DNA of 64,000 bases, from contig JAYKXP010000016.1 of NCBI GenBank assembly GCA_037176845.1, positions 744,001 through 808,000 of the forward strand, written 5' to 3'. Under the pieces are notes generated by a model, which was not told the DNA's origin, ran no database searches, and saw only the letters and a list, made by a program, of their open reading frames with translations. This document shows positions 45,813-58,801 of this stretch, one piece after another (within the stretch, counting starts at the first letter, position 1; every line of letters starts with the position of its first letter). This stretch comes from Paramarasmius palmivorus. Taxonomy: Eukaryota > Basidiomycota > Agaricomycetes > Agaricales > Marasmiaceae. The position numbers and the translations under genes were made by a program.

Positions 45813-48800
45813 CAAGGTCTTCCACCTACAATGGTACGTATTTTATTCCAGATTGAATGGAACGACTCACATATGGGACGCCTAGGCGGAGATGAACTAG
45901 GGAGATAGCTGCGGAACTAGTAGCTGGTTACAGGTGTTCTCACTTGGCCCCATGACCTACGTATCAAACGCGGTCAGGACCCTGATCTGTTACTCTGAGG
46001 CTTTGACATGTACGGAGGCGTGTTGAGCTGGATATTATCAGCTGTGATAGAACCTTCATTTCTTTTATGCTCCAGGTTGCGTTGAAAGTGTCAATACCGA
46101 GACAGCTTCTCTTCATTCAAGTTGCTCAAAACAGCTCGGTACCTTTTGTCGACTCTCGACTGAGAAAACTCTTCGGAGGTGTGATCCCGAACTCTTATCG
46201 TTGAGGCTGACCATTCCGGTTTAGACTCTATCCTTCTTCGCTTCGCTTTGGAATCGGAGTAGCAGTCAGTGCATGTCTCTGTTGAACCTGGAATCCTACA
46301 GGGTCATTGAACTGACACTGGCGGTCATCGCGTTCTCCCCCGAAGCTTGTGAGTGGTTCTGTATGATTCAGATACGGTATGACTTCACGATAATGGTCAA
46401 ATTGCTTCTCACAGCGCTCCACTTGTGCTTCCGCTTCTGTACATCGGTCCCTGACCTCGAATCTTGCCCTTCCTACCCCTCGCCGACAGTGAGGCCATGG
46501 CATGATGTTCGGATGATATTACTGACCGTTTCCTGCGCGTGAATAGGTCACTTCGTACAGAAATGTGTACGAGGTCCCTCCCGGCTCGCAAGATCGGGAC
46601 TAGAACATTATCGGCCGACGCTACCCGTCTTGCAAGTGCTTTATCAGGTTGCGGGATCCATATACACGAGCTCCAATGCTTTACTTGGTTGTCATGAGCA
46701 GGCGCATTTCGATGCTGTCGTCTCCTTCGACGACACTCGGACACCTAGAACATTACGCAGCGCAACGTCGATTCCAAGGAACGTCGTCGGAGCATAGACA
46801 GTAGAAACGCCAGGGAAGATCAAGGTACTTATTGGCTTTCTAGTTACTTATGCAGTAAAGTGTATAGCTTAACGGAGTTGCTTCCCGTCTTCACCAGGAA
46901 TGTCAACGAAGCTTCTCCGATGCTTCCTTCTCCACGTCTGCGGCTTCCTGTCGTCCGACTGGAGCTATGTTCGTGACTCGTTGGTGAATATCCTGCGCAT
47001 AATAACCTATTCTAAGTATGCCAGAGAAGGTATGTATTCATTAGCCTTACTATGGAACGAATCTGAAATCGGAAGTAAAGAGGGTTAGTCGGAGTCGGTT
47101 GTAGCCCGAACGGCAACACACGACCTACATACCAGGTTTTCTTTGCAAGTAAAGTGAGATATCTGATTTGACATCCCCGAGAAAAGGAAAGTTGTGCCTG
47201 GAAGTCGGATACGCGCCCTTTCTGTTCGCCTCACTACTGTAGTAGATGCTTGTTTGAGCACTCTGACCAGACGAAGCTAATCTCTAGGTCTAGCTGGTGC
47301 TCTAAATGTAATGTGCGCTGACTGTCTCTATTAGTGATACCTCCAGATAACTCTTTTTCGGCGAATCACTTTCTGCCAGCACACTTCACAGAAACAGGTC
47401 TGTATTATTCACCTGGAAACGAGCTTACTCTGACTTACACATAATCTCGAAGTCTAGATCTCCTGGTTATTCGACTTGCCTTGAACAATAGACCATTAAC
47501 GCCAAGTAGTAAGTACTGTGGTCTTCTACATACTCTGAGCAGAATTGTCACAATCGAAACCCTCAAATTACCAACTGGCGAGTAGGTTTCCTGGAAATTT
47601 CCGCTCGGCTCAACGTAAAGTGCCAGAGTTGCAGCAATACGGCAATAACCGAGCAGCCCGCGGCAGGTCAGATCTCCAGATTCGTGGAGAGGACCCCGGA
47701 CACTCATGTGCCGGATTCGCGAAATTTGCTTCCGTTCCACTTTCGACTCAATATCCGGTAAAATTCCATGAGTACAAGAGGGTACTTGCAGTTCGCGTAT
47801 ACGACACGGTATAGTTCTTCACAGCACCCAGCTTCATTGATATCTTGACCTGCATCTCATCCTCTTTGTTACAGGCTTTGGACGCCCCAAATGATCTGAA
47901 CTTTGTTTCGATCGCGCAATGTCCGGCTGATATCTAATGTTGCGTCAATCACACTGGTAATCCCTTCGTGCCTTCGGCCCCAGCCGTAGATCCAGACGAC
48001 GCCAGTGGGTGATTCCATCGTGGCATGCTCTTCCGCGCGCGCTCGGTCCCAGAACGAACGTTCTGCCTCTTAATTCGCCAGCAGCTGAAACACTCGAACG
48101 CTCATCGGACATATCTACAGTCCTGCGCAGTGAAAAGGCCATTTCGTCACCTCACCGCATTTACTCAAACCACCATCATGCTTTCCAGACATCGCCTCAG
48201 TCCACTTGTCACTTGTCCATGTCAGGCGTTAAACACGTCAAAATGCTCCAATGTTATGAAGAGTCGCCTCGAAATGTTCAGTTCACTTCGGTGATATTGG
48301 ATGTATGTATGGTTTGGACACTTCGACGTCAGGGCCTTAAAGCTGCCGGAGGTGTTAGGGCTCGGCCAGTTCACAGCATCGTCCTGTCATTCGCTGTTAA
48401 CGGAATAATCCAGGATGCTAGGTATGTATAAATTCCTGTCGCTGGGCAAAGAGCTAATCAGAGGCTGCTCAGTGATCGATCAACACTTGTAACAGGAACT
48501 GGCAAGAATTCAAGGAACTCCACAAGGGCAAGGAACATTGACGCTGCATTTCCGATTTAATTAAGGACCTTGCAACCGGAACGGGAGAAGCAACGGGATG
48601 GAGCGGGGTCGAAAGACGAGTGTTCGACACAAAAAATCGTCTTGTCTTTGCGAAATCTAAAGCTACTAGCTGCTAGCAGTTAGGGCAATCCGGGTGTTTC
48701 AGCTGTATCAACGTTGTTCTTGATGCGTGGAGTACTTGACTTATATGTGGTCTCTTCACGCTAGGCAACTACCCGAGTTGAATTTCCAGCGAGAATCTGT

Positions 48801-51800
48801 CTTTGTATGTATTAGAACTTTTTACGCTGATTGCACGATGGGGGCGGACATCAAGTGAAAGCCAACCTGCTGCGTTTCTATGTCCTTCAAACTGCGCTTC
48901 ATGAAAATGGTATACAGATCACTTCACTACCCGTCGACATGCCAGTCATCAATCTGCATGAATGTTCTGGATTCCAAGCTGTTCGACGATTGGTCATAAG
49001 TGTCCGGCCTCGAGAGAAACTGTGCGATTTACAGTCATTTGAACACCCAAGGCATGACTCAATGATAATGTTCTAGGATTTACTCATTATCCGGCTGACT
49101 TTTTGATAGATAGATATCCAACGGCAATCCACTGTTTCTTCCATCAAATATTAAAGAAATGTCGACAGGCTATTTGGACCTCTATGTCACCAAGCAAAGA
49201 AGAAATGACAGGAATAGGAATACAAACCTCTGGTGTGTCGTGGCCCTAACTGCTCTTGTCACACGAAGGGGACTCAAGAATTCCTCAATTTGCGCGTGCC
49301 GTTTCTTGCGATCGCCAATAGTCCTAATGTTTGATATTACTATTCGAATAAGAATTGTCGATGGCTCAGGCTCGCACTGAGGATCTGAATGCCCGAAACG
49401 TAGCGTACTCGCTGAGGGGCAGTATGATGAATCTTCGATCATTTTGATGCATCTCGAATTTGCACTGAAGATTGACGGCGCACCGCAGCTTTGACCCCAC
49501 ACATCTTCTGTGCGTTGAACCTTCATTCAGGGCATTCTAACGAGTCAGTTCGTTTCTTCACCATATTATTGCCCTAATTAACCGTGCGCCCCTATTTCGC
49601 CAGTTAAGTTATTCAGGCGTTGACCACAAAGCTCTACCATAGCTACGACAAACAGGGACAATTTTTCTCAAGGATATGGCTCAATATCCGCTTCTCGGAA
49701 GTGCCAAGCGGCTTGGTTCGTTCCATTATTTCATATTTTTGTAGTTTCACAATTGATATCTCAAAATGTTGGAGGAGCATTTTGGTGCCGGCGGCCTATC
49801 TGAACCAGGAAACGACTGGAAACTCGGAACGCTACAGAGGCCACGTGCGCACTACGTTTTCTTCCGCGCCTTCATAATCCTCAAACTTCGAGAGTGTCGT
49901 CTTCTACTCGCTCTTCGCTCACTCCTACGAATGGATTGCGCCAGCTGACGTTGGTGTGAAATTTAGCGCTCTTCCTCGGCATTTCAGTGGGTTCAGGGTC
50001 CGGCAGGCGAAGAATGTTCGGTTGCTCGGTTGAACGAATGGTATTGTCACTCTTTGTTTACTCCCTCACAACCACTTACAACCGGTATGGAGGAAAACAC
50101 ATTCTTGGGGCCAGTCTGAAGGTCTGAACCTTCTGACCTGAGGGTAACATGCACTAGATACGCCTCACCAACGAAAACCTTCGAATTCCACCTAATCACG
50201 AGTGATTAGTGGGCACACATACTCTGTGCTCAGGTACAACGATGGTACATATAGGCCCTATCGCCGTGTATGTACATCCGATTCGGCGGCGATCCTCATG
50301 GGCTTGTTGCTGAAACTACAACCATGAGTCGTACAACTGTCGTACAAAGGAGTCTCACTGGGGTCTCCTGGTATAATTTGTATATCATATGAACTCCAAG
50401 TTCAGTAAGTTCGTTTCGTTTACTAAGTTCACATAAGTCAACTTATGTTCCTTCATGTTCCAGTGCAATGGATCGTAGAAGTCTTTTCAAATCCGGGTGT
50501 TTAAGCTCGGTACAGTTGAAGAGATCGAGGGCCTTTCTTTCCTTGACGAGAAGAATAAGCTATATCAGGACCCGTTCATTCCTACGGTGCCCTTTTCCAG
50601 ATACATTCCCTATTCCCGAAACTCAGGACATCGTTATAAGCACATGTGAGCCTATGCGAATCTTCTGAGCGTTAGGAACCTAATTCCCTGTCTTTTGGTT
50701 ATTGGATTTTGCTATCGAGTGCCGAGGAGTTTCATCACTGCGTTGGGCTGGGCGAATCGACCCCGAGAGCATTGTCGGTTCGCGCCGCACGGGACGATAT
50801 TGGATTCTGGACACCGTCACTGTTGTAAGCGCTTACGACCTTTGACTTCTCCCCGCTTCGTAATAATGTGAGTAAAACTTCATTCACGACGGCCACAAGA
50901 AGAGCCATATGCTCTGCTGACAGACACCCTAGAAAACCTCACCTACTTCATTATAATTGGTATAGACCGAAGGGCGACGATCTAGATTCCCCAGACTAAC
51001 CCCTTATCATAATCGCCGCGTGGTGTGTCGGCGTGACGCTTCAGTGTCATTTCTCGGAGAAACCTCGAGCGCCACCCGAGCCTGAGTAGATGGGTAACAG
51101 AGACTGAGATACTGTTCCTTACCGATGGGGCAAATTCCATTCTCACAGACCTATAGGTATCTATACGCTGGCACTACGGCGACGTGGCGAAGGATGTACG
51201 TCTTCATCTTCTGAAAGTTTAACTGGTATGTCCGCCGTTTCTGACTTGGACTAGTACTAATGGCAAGTGCCAATCGCTAATCCCCAAAAGGTCACTGTGT
51301 ATCGAATCATTATCTCTGGCTCAACTGGCTTGACACGTACGGACCCTACTCAAAGAGGCGGTGAAGCAGTTATTGAATAGTTTCGTAACCCTTTCGGGAG
51401 GCTATCCCAAGCTCCAGCCGCTGTCAAAACCTCAGAGTGGATGCAGGCGCTATTAATCTTCAAGCTTCGAAATAGAAAGGGCTCACGAATGAGGCTGTAG
51501 CGCGCCTCGTTCTTTCGAATAGTCCTGGCGGCTCAAGTTGCTAGCTCAAGTAAGGATTAATCATTCTAGCTTACGCGGGCCGTTTTCACCTCCTTAACTT
51601 CAACTAGTACATCCAACTTGAGCGCCTGACGCCTGGCGTTTAAGAGGTTCATTGTTCTTCTTTCATAGGCGGAGAACAATCTTATCGTAAGGCGCAAGTG
51701 TAAATCCCGCAGCACTATCGCCCACTTCCCAACTCGATGAAATGCATGTCATTCCTCCTGCCACTGGAAGTAAGTGAATCAATGTATATCCTAATTTCCG

Positions 51801-54800
51801 CAATTTCCGTTCTCCATCGAACCCTGCACAGCGAGCGTCCCAGCTGACGAGATTATGATCGAAACGTGATTGCTGTGCTGTACTTCCTCTATTGACATAC
51901 TCTTGACCACTCTAGGAACCTTCAGGATCATACTAGCAGACAGCGCACGTTCATTGCTTGGCCCTTTTGTCTCTTCCGCACATCAGTAAAATGAGAAACT
52001 AAAATGACAGGAACTGCTTCAGCTCACTTTGTATGTACCAATGAATCAACGTGCCGGATAGATTCTGACAGGAAAATAATACAGTCAAGACACTTGAGGA
52101 GCGGCAAGTCCGTCTTGACAATACACTTCAAGGGCGGTGTACGGGAAAGCGCGGGACTCGTACTTACGTGCTATCAGCGACACAAAGAGTTTCAGTTTAG
52201 TGGCTGGGTTCAAAACCGGCCATTTATTGAAATGAGTTGAACCGTTTCGCTGTTAATTTTCTGATCTTCGTCATGTATACCCCGAGTGGAAGGGTTCCCA
52301 GTGCAGTGTCTGTCCAAGTTGTTCACTGGTCACGGTGTAGATACTCACCATGTAACAGTACTTGGGAATTCCCGGTCCTATCGCTACATACATCACCACG
52401 TAGCCCCTGTGATGATAGTGGCGCCGTGTGGGTTATTCCTCATCGAACGCGTGGCCCATAATGAAAAGAAATGATCGCGAATACTCTAACCCCCCTAAGA
52501 TTTACGACAGACAGCGATCAAAGCTGGGGAAAAGAAGACTACTAGGATCCTTCACTGATGAAACTGGTTCACCAACGAGTTGTGTCTGTTTAATGATGGT
52601 GGCAGAGATGATGATAACGATGATCAAATCAAGTACAAAGAATACCAACTCTGGCGCCGTATTATGTGGCCTTTCACTCGGACGTAGTAATAGTAACCAA
52701 CAGCGAAAAGTAAGGAACTCCGCTTCGGGACCCACAATCAATGCGCTCAAGAGTCAAGGGTACAGATTTCAGAGATACTATCTTTGACAGGAAGCATTGG
52801 AGCCAATGACTCACAAGTTCACGAGTCCAAGTATCGATGTACAAGTCTCCGAAAGCCAAAGAAAGCAACTCTATGTATGTAAGTAGAACAAGAACCACAA
52901 TATCAAGCAATTCCCACTCCCTCCAATCCAACACGCAATACTGTATACGTTCCTTTCTTGAACTTCCACACCCCGTTTCATCTTGACACCCCGGTAACTT
53001 GACTATATCGCCTGTGGGAGTGAGAGCCCAATGGGCCAGATACTTCCCGTTACAAACGCACCTATACACGGGGTCAGCAGGTCCGTAGAACCATAAGGAT
53101 CGCTCAAGACTCCCGGGCCGTTCAACTACGAAGATCAATTGCATCAACATAGCCTTTGCCCTTTCGTACAAACGGCCAATTAGAGCGTCAACAAGCCCCG
53201 TCAGTCTCGTAGAACCTGAAAAAGAATCACATCAATAAGAAGCTGACTTTCATTTAACATACATTTACATTACCGGGTATTTGGCTGTACTACCGCCACA
53301 AGCCACTGGTTCAGAGAGTTCCTGAATAGGTTGGTAAGAGGCATCTAAAAACCTAGAACGTTATCTAGACAGTAGACTAGATGGTATCACTTCGCCGTAT
53401 GCACTGACGTCGGCTTGGAGCACTATGTTAAACTAAACTGGGATCCCCGAAAGCACTGCGCACCGCTAACGTATGAAATCATACTATAGCCCTAGCATCA
53501 ACATCATATCAGCAAGAAGTCCGATGGAGGAGAGAGAAAGATAGAGAGGCGCGGAGTTGTTTTAGATGACCGAGTCTAAAAAACGAGGCATCACTCACAC
53601 TTGGCCATGACCTATATGGTGAAACGGAATTCCGAATCGCGAATCTGAAAGGCTCCGAAATACGAACTCAATCTCAATGTACGAGTCGAGTCCAACTTGA
53701 ACTTCAAACGTTCAGTGAAATCACATCAACAAGAAGCATCGGCAGTGAAGCCCCCTTAGCCAAAAATACGGGACCCAACACACTACAGGGCCACAAACCA
53801 GCTACTCAACAAGAACCACGGTCCCACCAGGACCAGAGATCCTCAAAACGTCGAGTGAACCACGAAGCACAATGATCTGTGGGAACTACTCTGTCATTAA
53901 GAATCATCGACTGACAACGTAGGGGGTAACTAACCAACATCATAACAAGAACCACCACCTTATCTCAAGCTCAGCTCGAAACCCTGCACTTGTATTCGGA
54001 AACGAAGATGAAGAAGATAGAGCCTTGCCCCCGCGCCGAAAAAGATGGACTTGCAAGTTGCGCCCAAATCTGAACAGGTCTGAAATCCATATCACATCAA
54101 AGAATCCCCAAATGACCTCGAACAAAGAACTCGTTATTCGCCGCAGAAGAGAACCTAGATGAAAGAACTCGAAAAGTTTAGGCGAGCAACAGCGATCAAC
54201 CAATCCCTCCGGTGGGTCCAATCGACATCGAAATCAACCACCGCCTTGAAGCCAAACGTCGACAAAGTAGCAGAACAAGAAGAAGAACAGAACAGCCTTC
54301 CGAGTTCCAACGTACGCCGTTCAATGCCGAAAAGATGTATTACCATTGCCGTGGCCTGTATAGTAGGATTAGAACTAGAACTAGAGCACACCATCATCAT
54401 CATCATCACATCAACGAGAAGCGCCTCTGACACTGGGACGCCAGCGCTTTGACTCGAGAGAAGGGTGCCGAATTCGAAGAGAGAACCCGAACGTGAACTA
54501 GTTAGTACTGGAATAGCGAGCCTGTGAGAGAGAGATCAGAAAGAAGTTCGCCACAACCAATACACCCCAACCATACCTATCGAACAGCCAAAAATCAACA
54601 GTCAACAGTCAACCAAAACTTCTTTCTTCCTTTCTGTAGTAGGCTGTAATTACTTCTTGACCTTGACAATGGATACCGTTATGCGGCAGGTGCACATGGT
54701 TCGTCGTCGTAAGTATTGACGAGAATGAAGGTAGTCGTTCGTGGTTGGTGGTGGTACAGCCGCAACGTCCAATTCCATGGCACACTCGGCAGGTTTGACG

Positions 54801-55600
54801 TGGACGTGGAGGCTGTATCCTGTTATTGCTACTGTTACTGTTTCTAGCAGAGAATTCGGGAATAGCCTCGCGAGTCGTCAGCAAATGTCACTTTGAGGCA
54901 GCCGAGCACACAAAGACGACTTTCTCGTTGTAGGTTCGAAATCGTATTCGGAAATCAGTATTCCGAACGGGGATTGCAGAGCAGAGGAGCGTAGGCGGTG
55001 CTGTTGGCCGAAATGCTCTGTCTTTGTCTCTGAGTTACAGTATTCTCAGCTCGTAAAATGCTATCACCGAACCAAAACTAAAACCAACTCACCCTGACTG
55101 AGAAAACCCAGAAACTCCACCACCACCACCTGGCGTAGGAAAAAAAGATTAACCCAAGATTAACCTGCTGCATCTATCCCAACCATCCCTGCCCAAATTG
55201 AACCTTGTCGACATGAAACGCTTTGATGCAGAGCGAGGCAGTACCGCACTTGAGTCTGAAGTTGGAGCATCACATCAATCAAACCTGTACCATGAACTAC
55301 TCTGGAGGTAAGTAACAGAATAAGTAAATCCGAAAGCGAATCCAATGGGAGAAGGATACCGGTCTCTGGGTTCGTATGGGCCTGGGGATTGGCGGCGAGG
55401 TGTGTGTGTTGGTGCCGGATGAGTGAGTTTGAGGGTTTGCGTTTCGTGAGTCGTGACTTGCTGTGGTGCTCATGAATCAGAATTGGAGTGCGGGTAGGCG
55501 AGAACGAGAAGTGTCATCGTGATGTGTTCTGAGAGCTGAGAGTACAAGACTTAGACAAGTAAGAAACGTTCGTCGTCGTAGACAATCACGAGCTCAGAGT
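45813..55600. other. Gene desert, no supported gene
   Basis: About 9.8 kb in which all open frames are short and overlap others in several phases. The best candidate is a minus-strand frame at 53380-52674, extended upstream through a plausible intron at about 53220-53275. It reads ELSEPVACGGSTAKYP, then GLVDALIGRLYERAKAMLMQ and DPVYRCVCNGKYLAHWAL. I recognise no family, and its end runs into low-quality sequence, so it is not called as a gene. No transposase, reverse transcriptase, tRNA or rRNA was recognised. Confidence 0.4.
45876..45891. repeat. 16-bp palindromic repeat, copy 2
   Basis: Second identical copy of the 16-mer, 3147 bp from copy 1, just behind the NTF2-like gene; the two copies bracket that gene. 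Confidence 0.3.
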
Positions 55601-55659
55601 CAAGCACCCTCGCGATCGTTTACCCCGCCGCGTCATTGACATTCGATTATCTGGACCTG

Positions 55660-56590
55660 GCATCACTAGTACTCTGATTGTAATGTTCACCTCCCAGAGG
55701 AACTCTAATTGGATTTTCTTGCTTCGTAGGCACCACACCAAGCCTAAGACGCCGACTCTGTGATTGGAATGTTCGGGACCTCGTAGGACAAATTTCTGAA
55801 AGAGACTCGCCCCGTATGCGTCCTTTGATTGTCATGTTCACCTCCCTCACAAGCGTTATTGGTTATTCACCTCGAGCTTAGTACCTGTTCCTATGTGTAC
55901 GCTATAATTGAAAGAAGGAAATTTACCTGGCTTGGAAATTTGTTGGAGGCGGAACGAGATCTGTACATACTGAATTCAAGACTCAAGTTGGGCATCACAG
56001 AATCGAAAAAATCGACACTGTTACGCAAAGATGCGTAAGTCTTGGAGCTCGGTAAGTTACTAGTAGCTGAAACAACCAAAGCACCTGCGCGGTACCTTTG
56101 CTGAAGAGACTCACCCCGACCCGAATCCTCTGATTGTCATGTTCACCTCCTTCACAAGCCAAAGCAATTGGTTATTGGTTATTCTCCAGCTTAGTACCTG
56201 TTCCTATGCATACGCCCTTGCCCTGGTATAATTGAAAGAAGGAAATTTACCCGCTGCGTGAAACCCGAACGAAAAAAATGAAATTCATGACGGTGACGGT
56301 GTAAGGCGTCCGAGAACTTGAAGAAGGGGAGAGAGGTTACTGTAACTACGCCTGATACGCAGTGAGATTCAGTAGAGGTAGAGAATTGAATGGGAGTCTC
56401 GAGTAGCGCTCCAAGTACTTAGTGGCTGAAACCTGAAGGACCAACGCCTTAGTATAATTGAAAGAAGCACCAGTACTAGTAGCTGAAACCTGAAGGATCA
56501 AAGCCTACAGACGCCCTGGTATAATTGAAAGCACCCAAGAAACACGCAATTTAACCGGCTTGGAAATATACATGTTGGAGCGGAACGGGA
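55660..56590. repeat. Degenerate direct repeats of about 300 bp
   Basis: Blocks starting near 55805 and 56105 share GATTGTCATGTTCACCTCC, a TTGGTTATT segment, CTTAGTACCTGTTCCTATG and TATAATTGAAAGAAGGAAAT, in the same order. A partial block lies at 55670. TATAATTGAAAG occurs four times (55903, 56227, 56453, 56520), and CTGAAACCTGAAGGA occurs at 56426 and 56484. Units have drifted with insertions and show no coding capacity. Confidence 0.65.
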
Positions 56591-57159
56591 GGTAAGGTTT
56601 TTAGAGTTACCGCTACAATTCAAGAGTGGGAGAGGACGTGCGCGTGAAACCCGAGCTGGAAATTGAAATTCGCGTTATTCAGTAGTGTGCGTGAGGGGAG
56701 AGAGAGACAGAGGAAGCCTCAGGTCAGGACTCTGAAGAGAGACGCCCTCGAGCTGAAGTCGCAGTTAAGTTATCAAAGAGTTCAAGCCAAAGCGCCTCAG
56801 AGCGTCACAGAACCACGACCTGCGCAGTACGCACGCATGGCCATCCTCGGCCAGGGTCCAAACGTCACAGTCGTGGAAGTCCTGGAAATGGAATTTGCAA
56901 ATCCCCATCGGAGGTTCGTCGTCGGACGTGTGGCCATGGTGTCTTTAGCTGAAATTCCAATTCCCTTCGTCCGCGTGAACTCCAAGCAAAAAGTCGATAA
57001 CGATAGCGATATAGATAATACAACAACACAAGACACAAAATACAGAGAGTCGAGACTGAAGTTGCGATTCCAAAAAGCGTCCCAATAAATAGTACAAGCT
57101 CGCCACAGGAAGCTCAAAGTCGGAATAAATAACCAAACCACAAACGAGAACACGAACGC
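56591..57159. other. 3' flank of the GATA gene, no gene called
   Basis: A 141-codon plus-strand frame (56663-57088) overlaps a 118-codon antisense frame. Neither has a domain or splice context, and both lie next to the degenerate repeats. Most of it is probably the 3' flank of the GATA gene. Confidence 0.4.
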
Positions 57160-58801
57160 CTAACACTCTTCACTACCACCTCTCCCAACCTGCGGATACG
57201 TATACTCAAACTGCGGCGTCGACGTCGCAATCGTATAACTCTTATTCCTACTCTGCCTTCCCGTACCTTCTGTGGATTCAGGTATATCCGCCAAAGTATG
57301 TGGTGGTGACTGTAACAAATTCGGTAGCCTTATCCCCTCAGCGCCGAGTAGACCATCCGGTGACGACGAAGGCAGTAAAGGCGACGAAGAAGGTAACGAT
57401 GTAAACTGACTCGCTGGGGAGTTGTACGACGTCGTTGGTGGTGTCGATGCGGCCGTCGAGACTGTTGTTTTCACGCAGGTAGAGGAGAGCATAGAAAAAG
57501 AGTTTCTATTAGTTACACTTGTTTTACACCGGGTAAATAGATAAATAAGCAGAAGACGAAGAAAGTGGGGAATAATAAGAAATCGCTGAACGGGGGTATC
57601 CAAATCCACGCAACACCAAGAACAAAAAGAAAACACAGGGAAGAAAGCGAGGAATTCATGACAAAACCCCAACACCGGGACTCAACGAACTCGGAGGAGT
57701 AGTCGGAGAAGGGGACGACGCAACAGAAGAACGCGACGACCCACCATTATCGTCCCAATCGCTCAACGCGCCTGTCGCGGAGCTACTACTCGATACGCTA
57801 CTTCTCCTTCCGCTTGAACCACCCAGTCCATTCGATAACGGTGCCCCATACCCAGAGGTTTCTTTTTTCATCTTCCCAATACCACCAGCGCCGTCGTCAG
57901 AGTTTTTCGACCCCTTGCGCCCCTTGTTCCCGGCACGCAGTTCGTCGAAACGAAGAGGCCGTGGACGCAAGTGGGTGCGTTCGTATAAACCGCATTTGTT
58001 GCAGACGATTTTACCGGGGTTGAGAGTTGAACGACGCCATGAGGGTGGTTCGGTGGTGTGGCAGTTGAAGCAGCGACGGCGGAGGAATTGGGTTTCTTTG
58101 GATGCTGCGTCGTCTGTGTGTTGCACTGGTAGTGACGGATGCGTATGAGGCAGGGAATGGGGATGGGGGAGTGGAGAGAGATGCGGGGAAAGGGAGTGGT
58201 GGTGGAGATGGGGATGGTATTGGGTATGAGAAGGAAGGGAAGGGAGGTGGTGAGATGGGGACATGTGAGGAGAGTGGTGGATGGGATGGATTGGGTGGTG
58301 GTGGACTTGGGGATAGGTGTATTGAGCGGAAGGTTGCGCTGAAGGTTGTTGTTGTTGCGCTTGTTGTTGGTAGTAATACGAGTCGTCTGAAGGGGGGAGT
58401 ACAAAGCCGTTGTGGCTGTCCTCCATTTTTACTTGAGTGTTTTCGGGTTCTTGGGTGAGCGGGGTGTCAGTGTATTGTGGTTGGTGGTGGTAGTCGCCGC
58501 GAACATAGGGAAAGGTGGCGCGTCTGACCATGTGATATGATTCTGGTGCTGGACGCTGCCACTCTTCTTCCTGCTGAGGAGCCGGCTCATCGTATAATTC
58601 CGAGAGCAAGGAAGGTTGGCGGTAGTAGTGCTCTGCAGACTCTGGAGGAATACCATTGTCGTCATGCTCTGCAAAGAGCGGCGGGACTTGGTGCAGCTGG
58701 GGTTTGTATTGGATAGGCTGCATTGGAGGAGAAGAAGAGTTGTAAGGAGAAGGAGTACGAGGAGCAGCAGACTCGTAGTTGTTGTCGTAGTATGAAGCCA
58801 T
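57160..58801 (-). CDS. GATA-type zinc-finger transcription factor
   Basis: The main exon starts at ATG 58801 (MASYYDNNYES, context AAAATAATGG). It has a long region rich in Gln, His, Pro and Tyr, then the GATA finger at about 57965-58078: CFNC, a 19-residue loop with PPSWRRSTLNPGK, CNKC, then GLYERTHLRPRPLRFDELR. A basic and Ser-rich region follows. The frame closes at 57656, but a Ser/Pro-rich frame downstream (STAASTPPTTSYNSP to the stop at 57160) fits in phase through an intron 57675-57462 (phase 1). I therefore extend the gene, with moderate trust in this last exon. GATA factors bind GATA-core DNA in the nucleus, and relatives steer nitrogen use, light response or fruiting. Another in-frame Met at 58873 exists but has poorer context. 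Confidence 0.82.
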
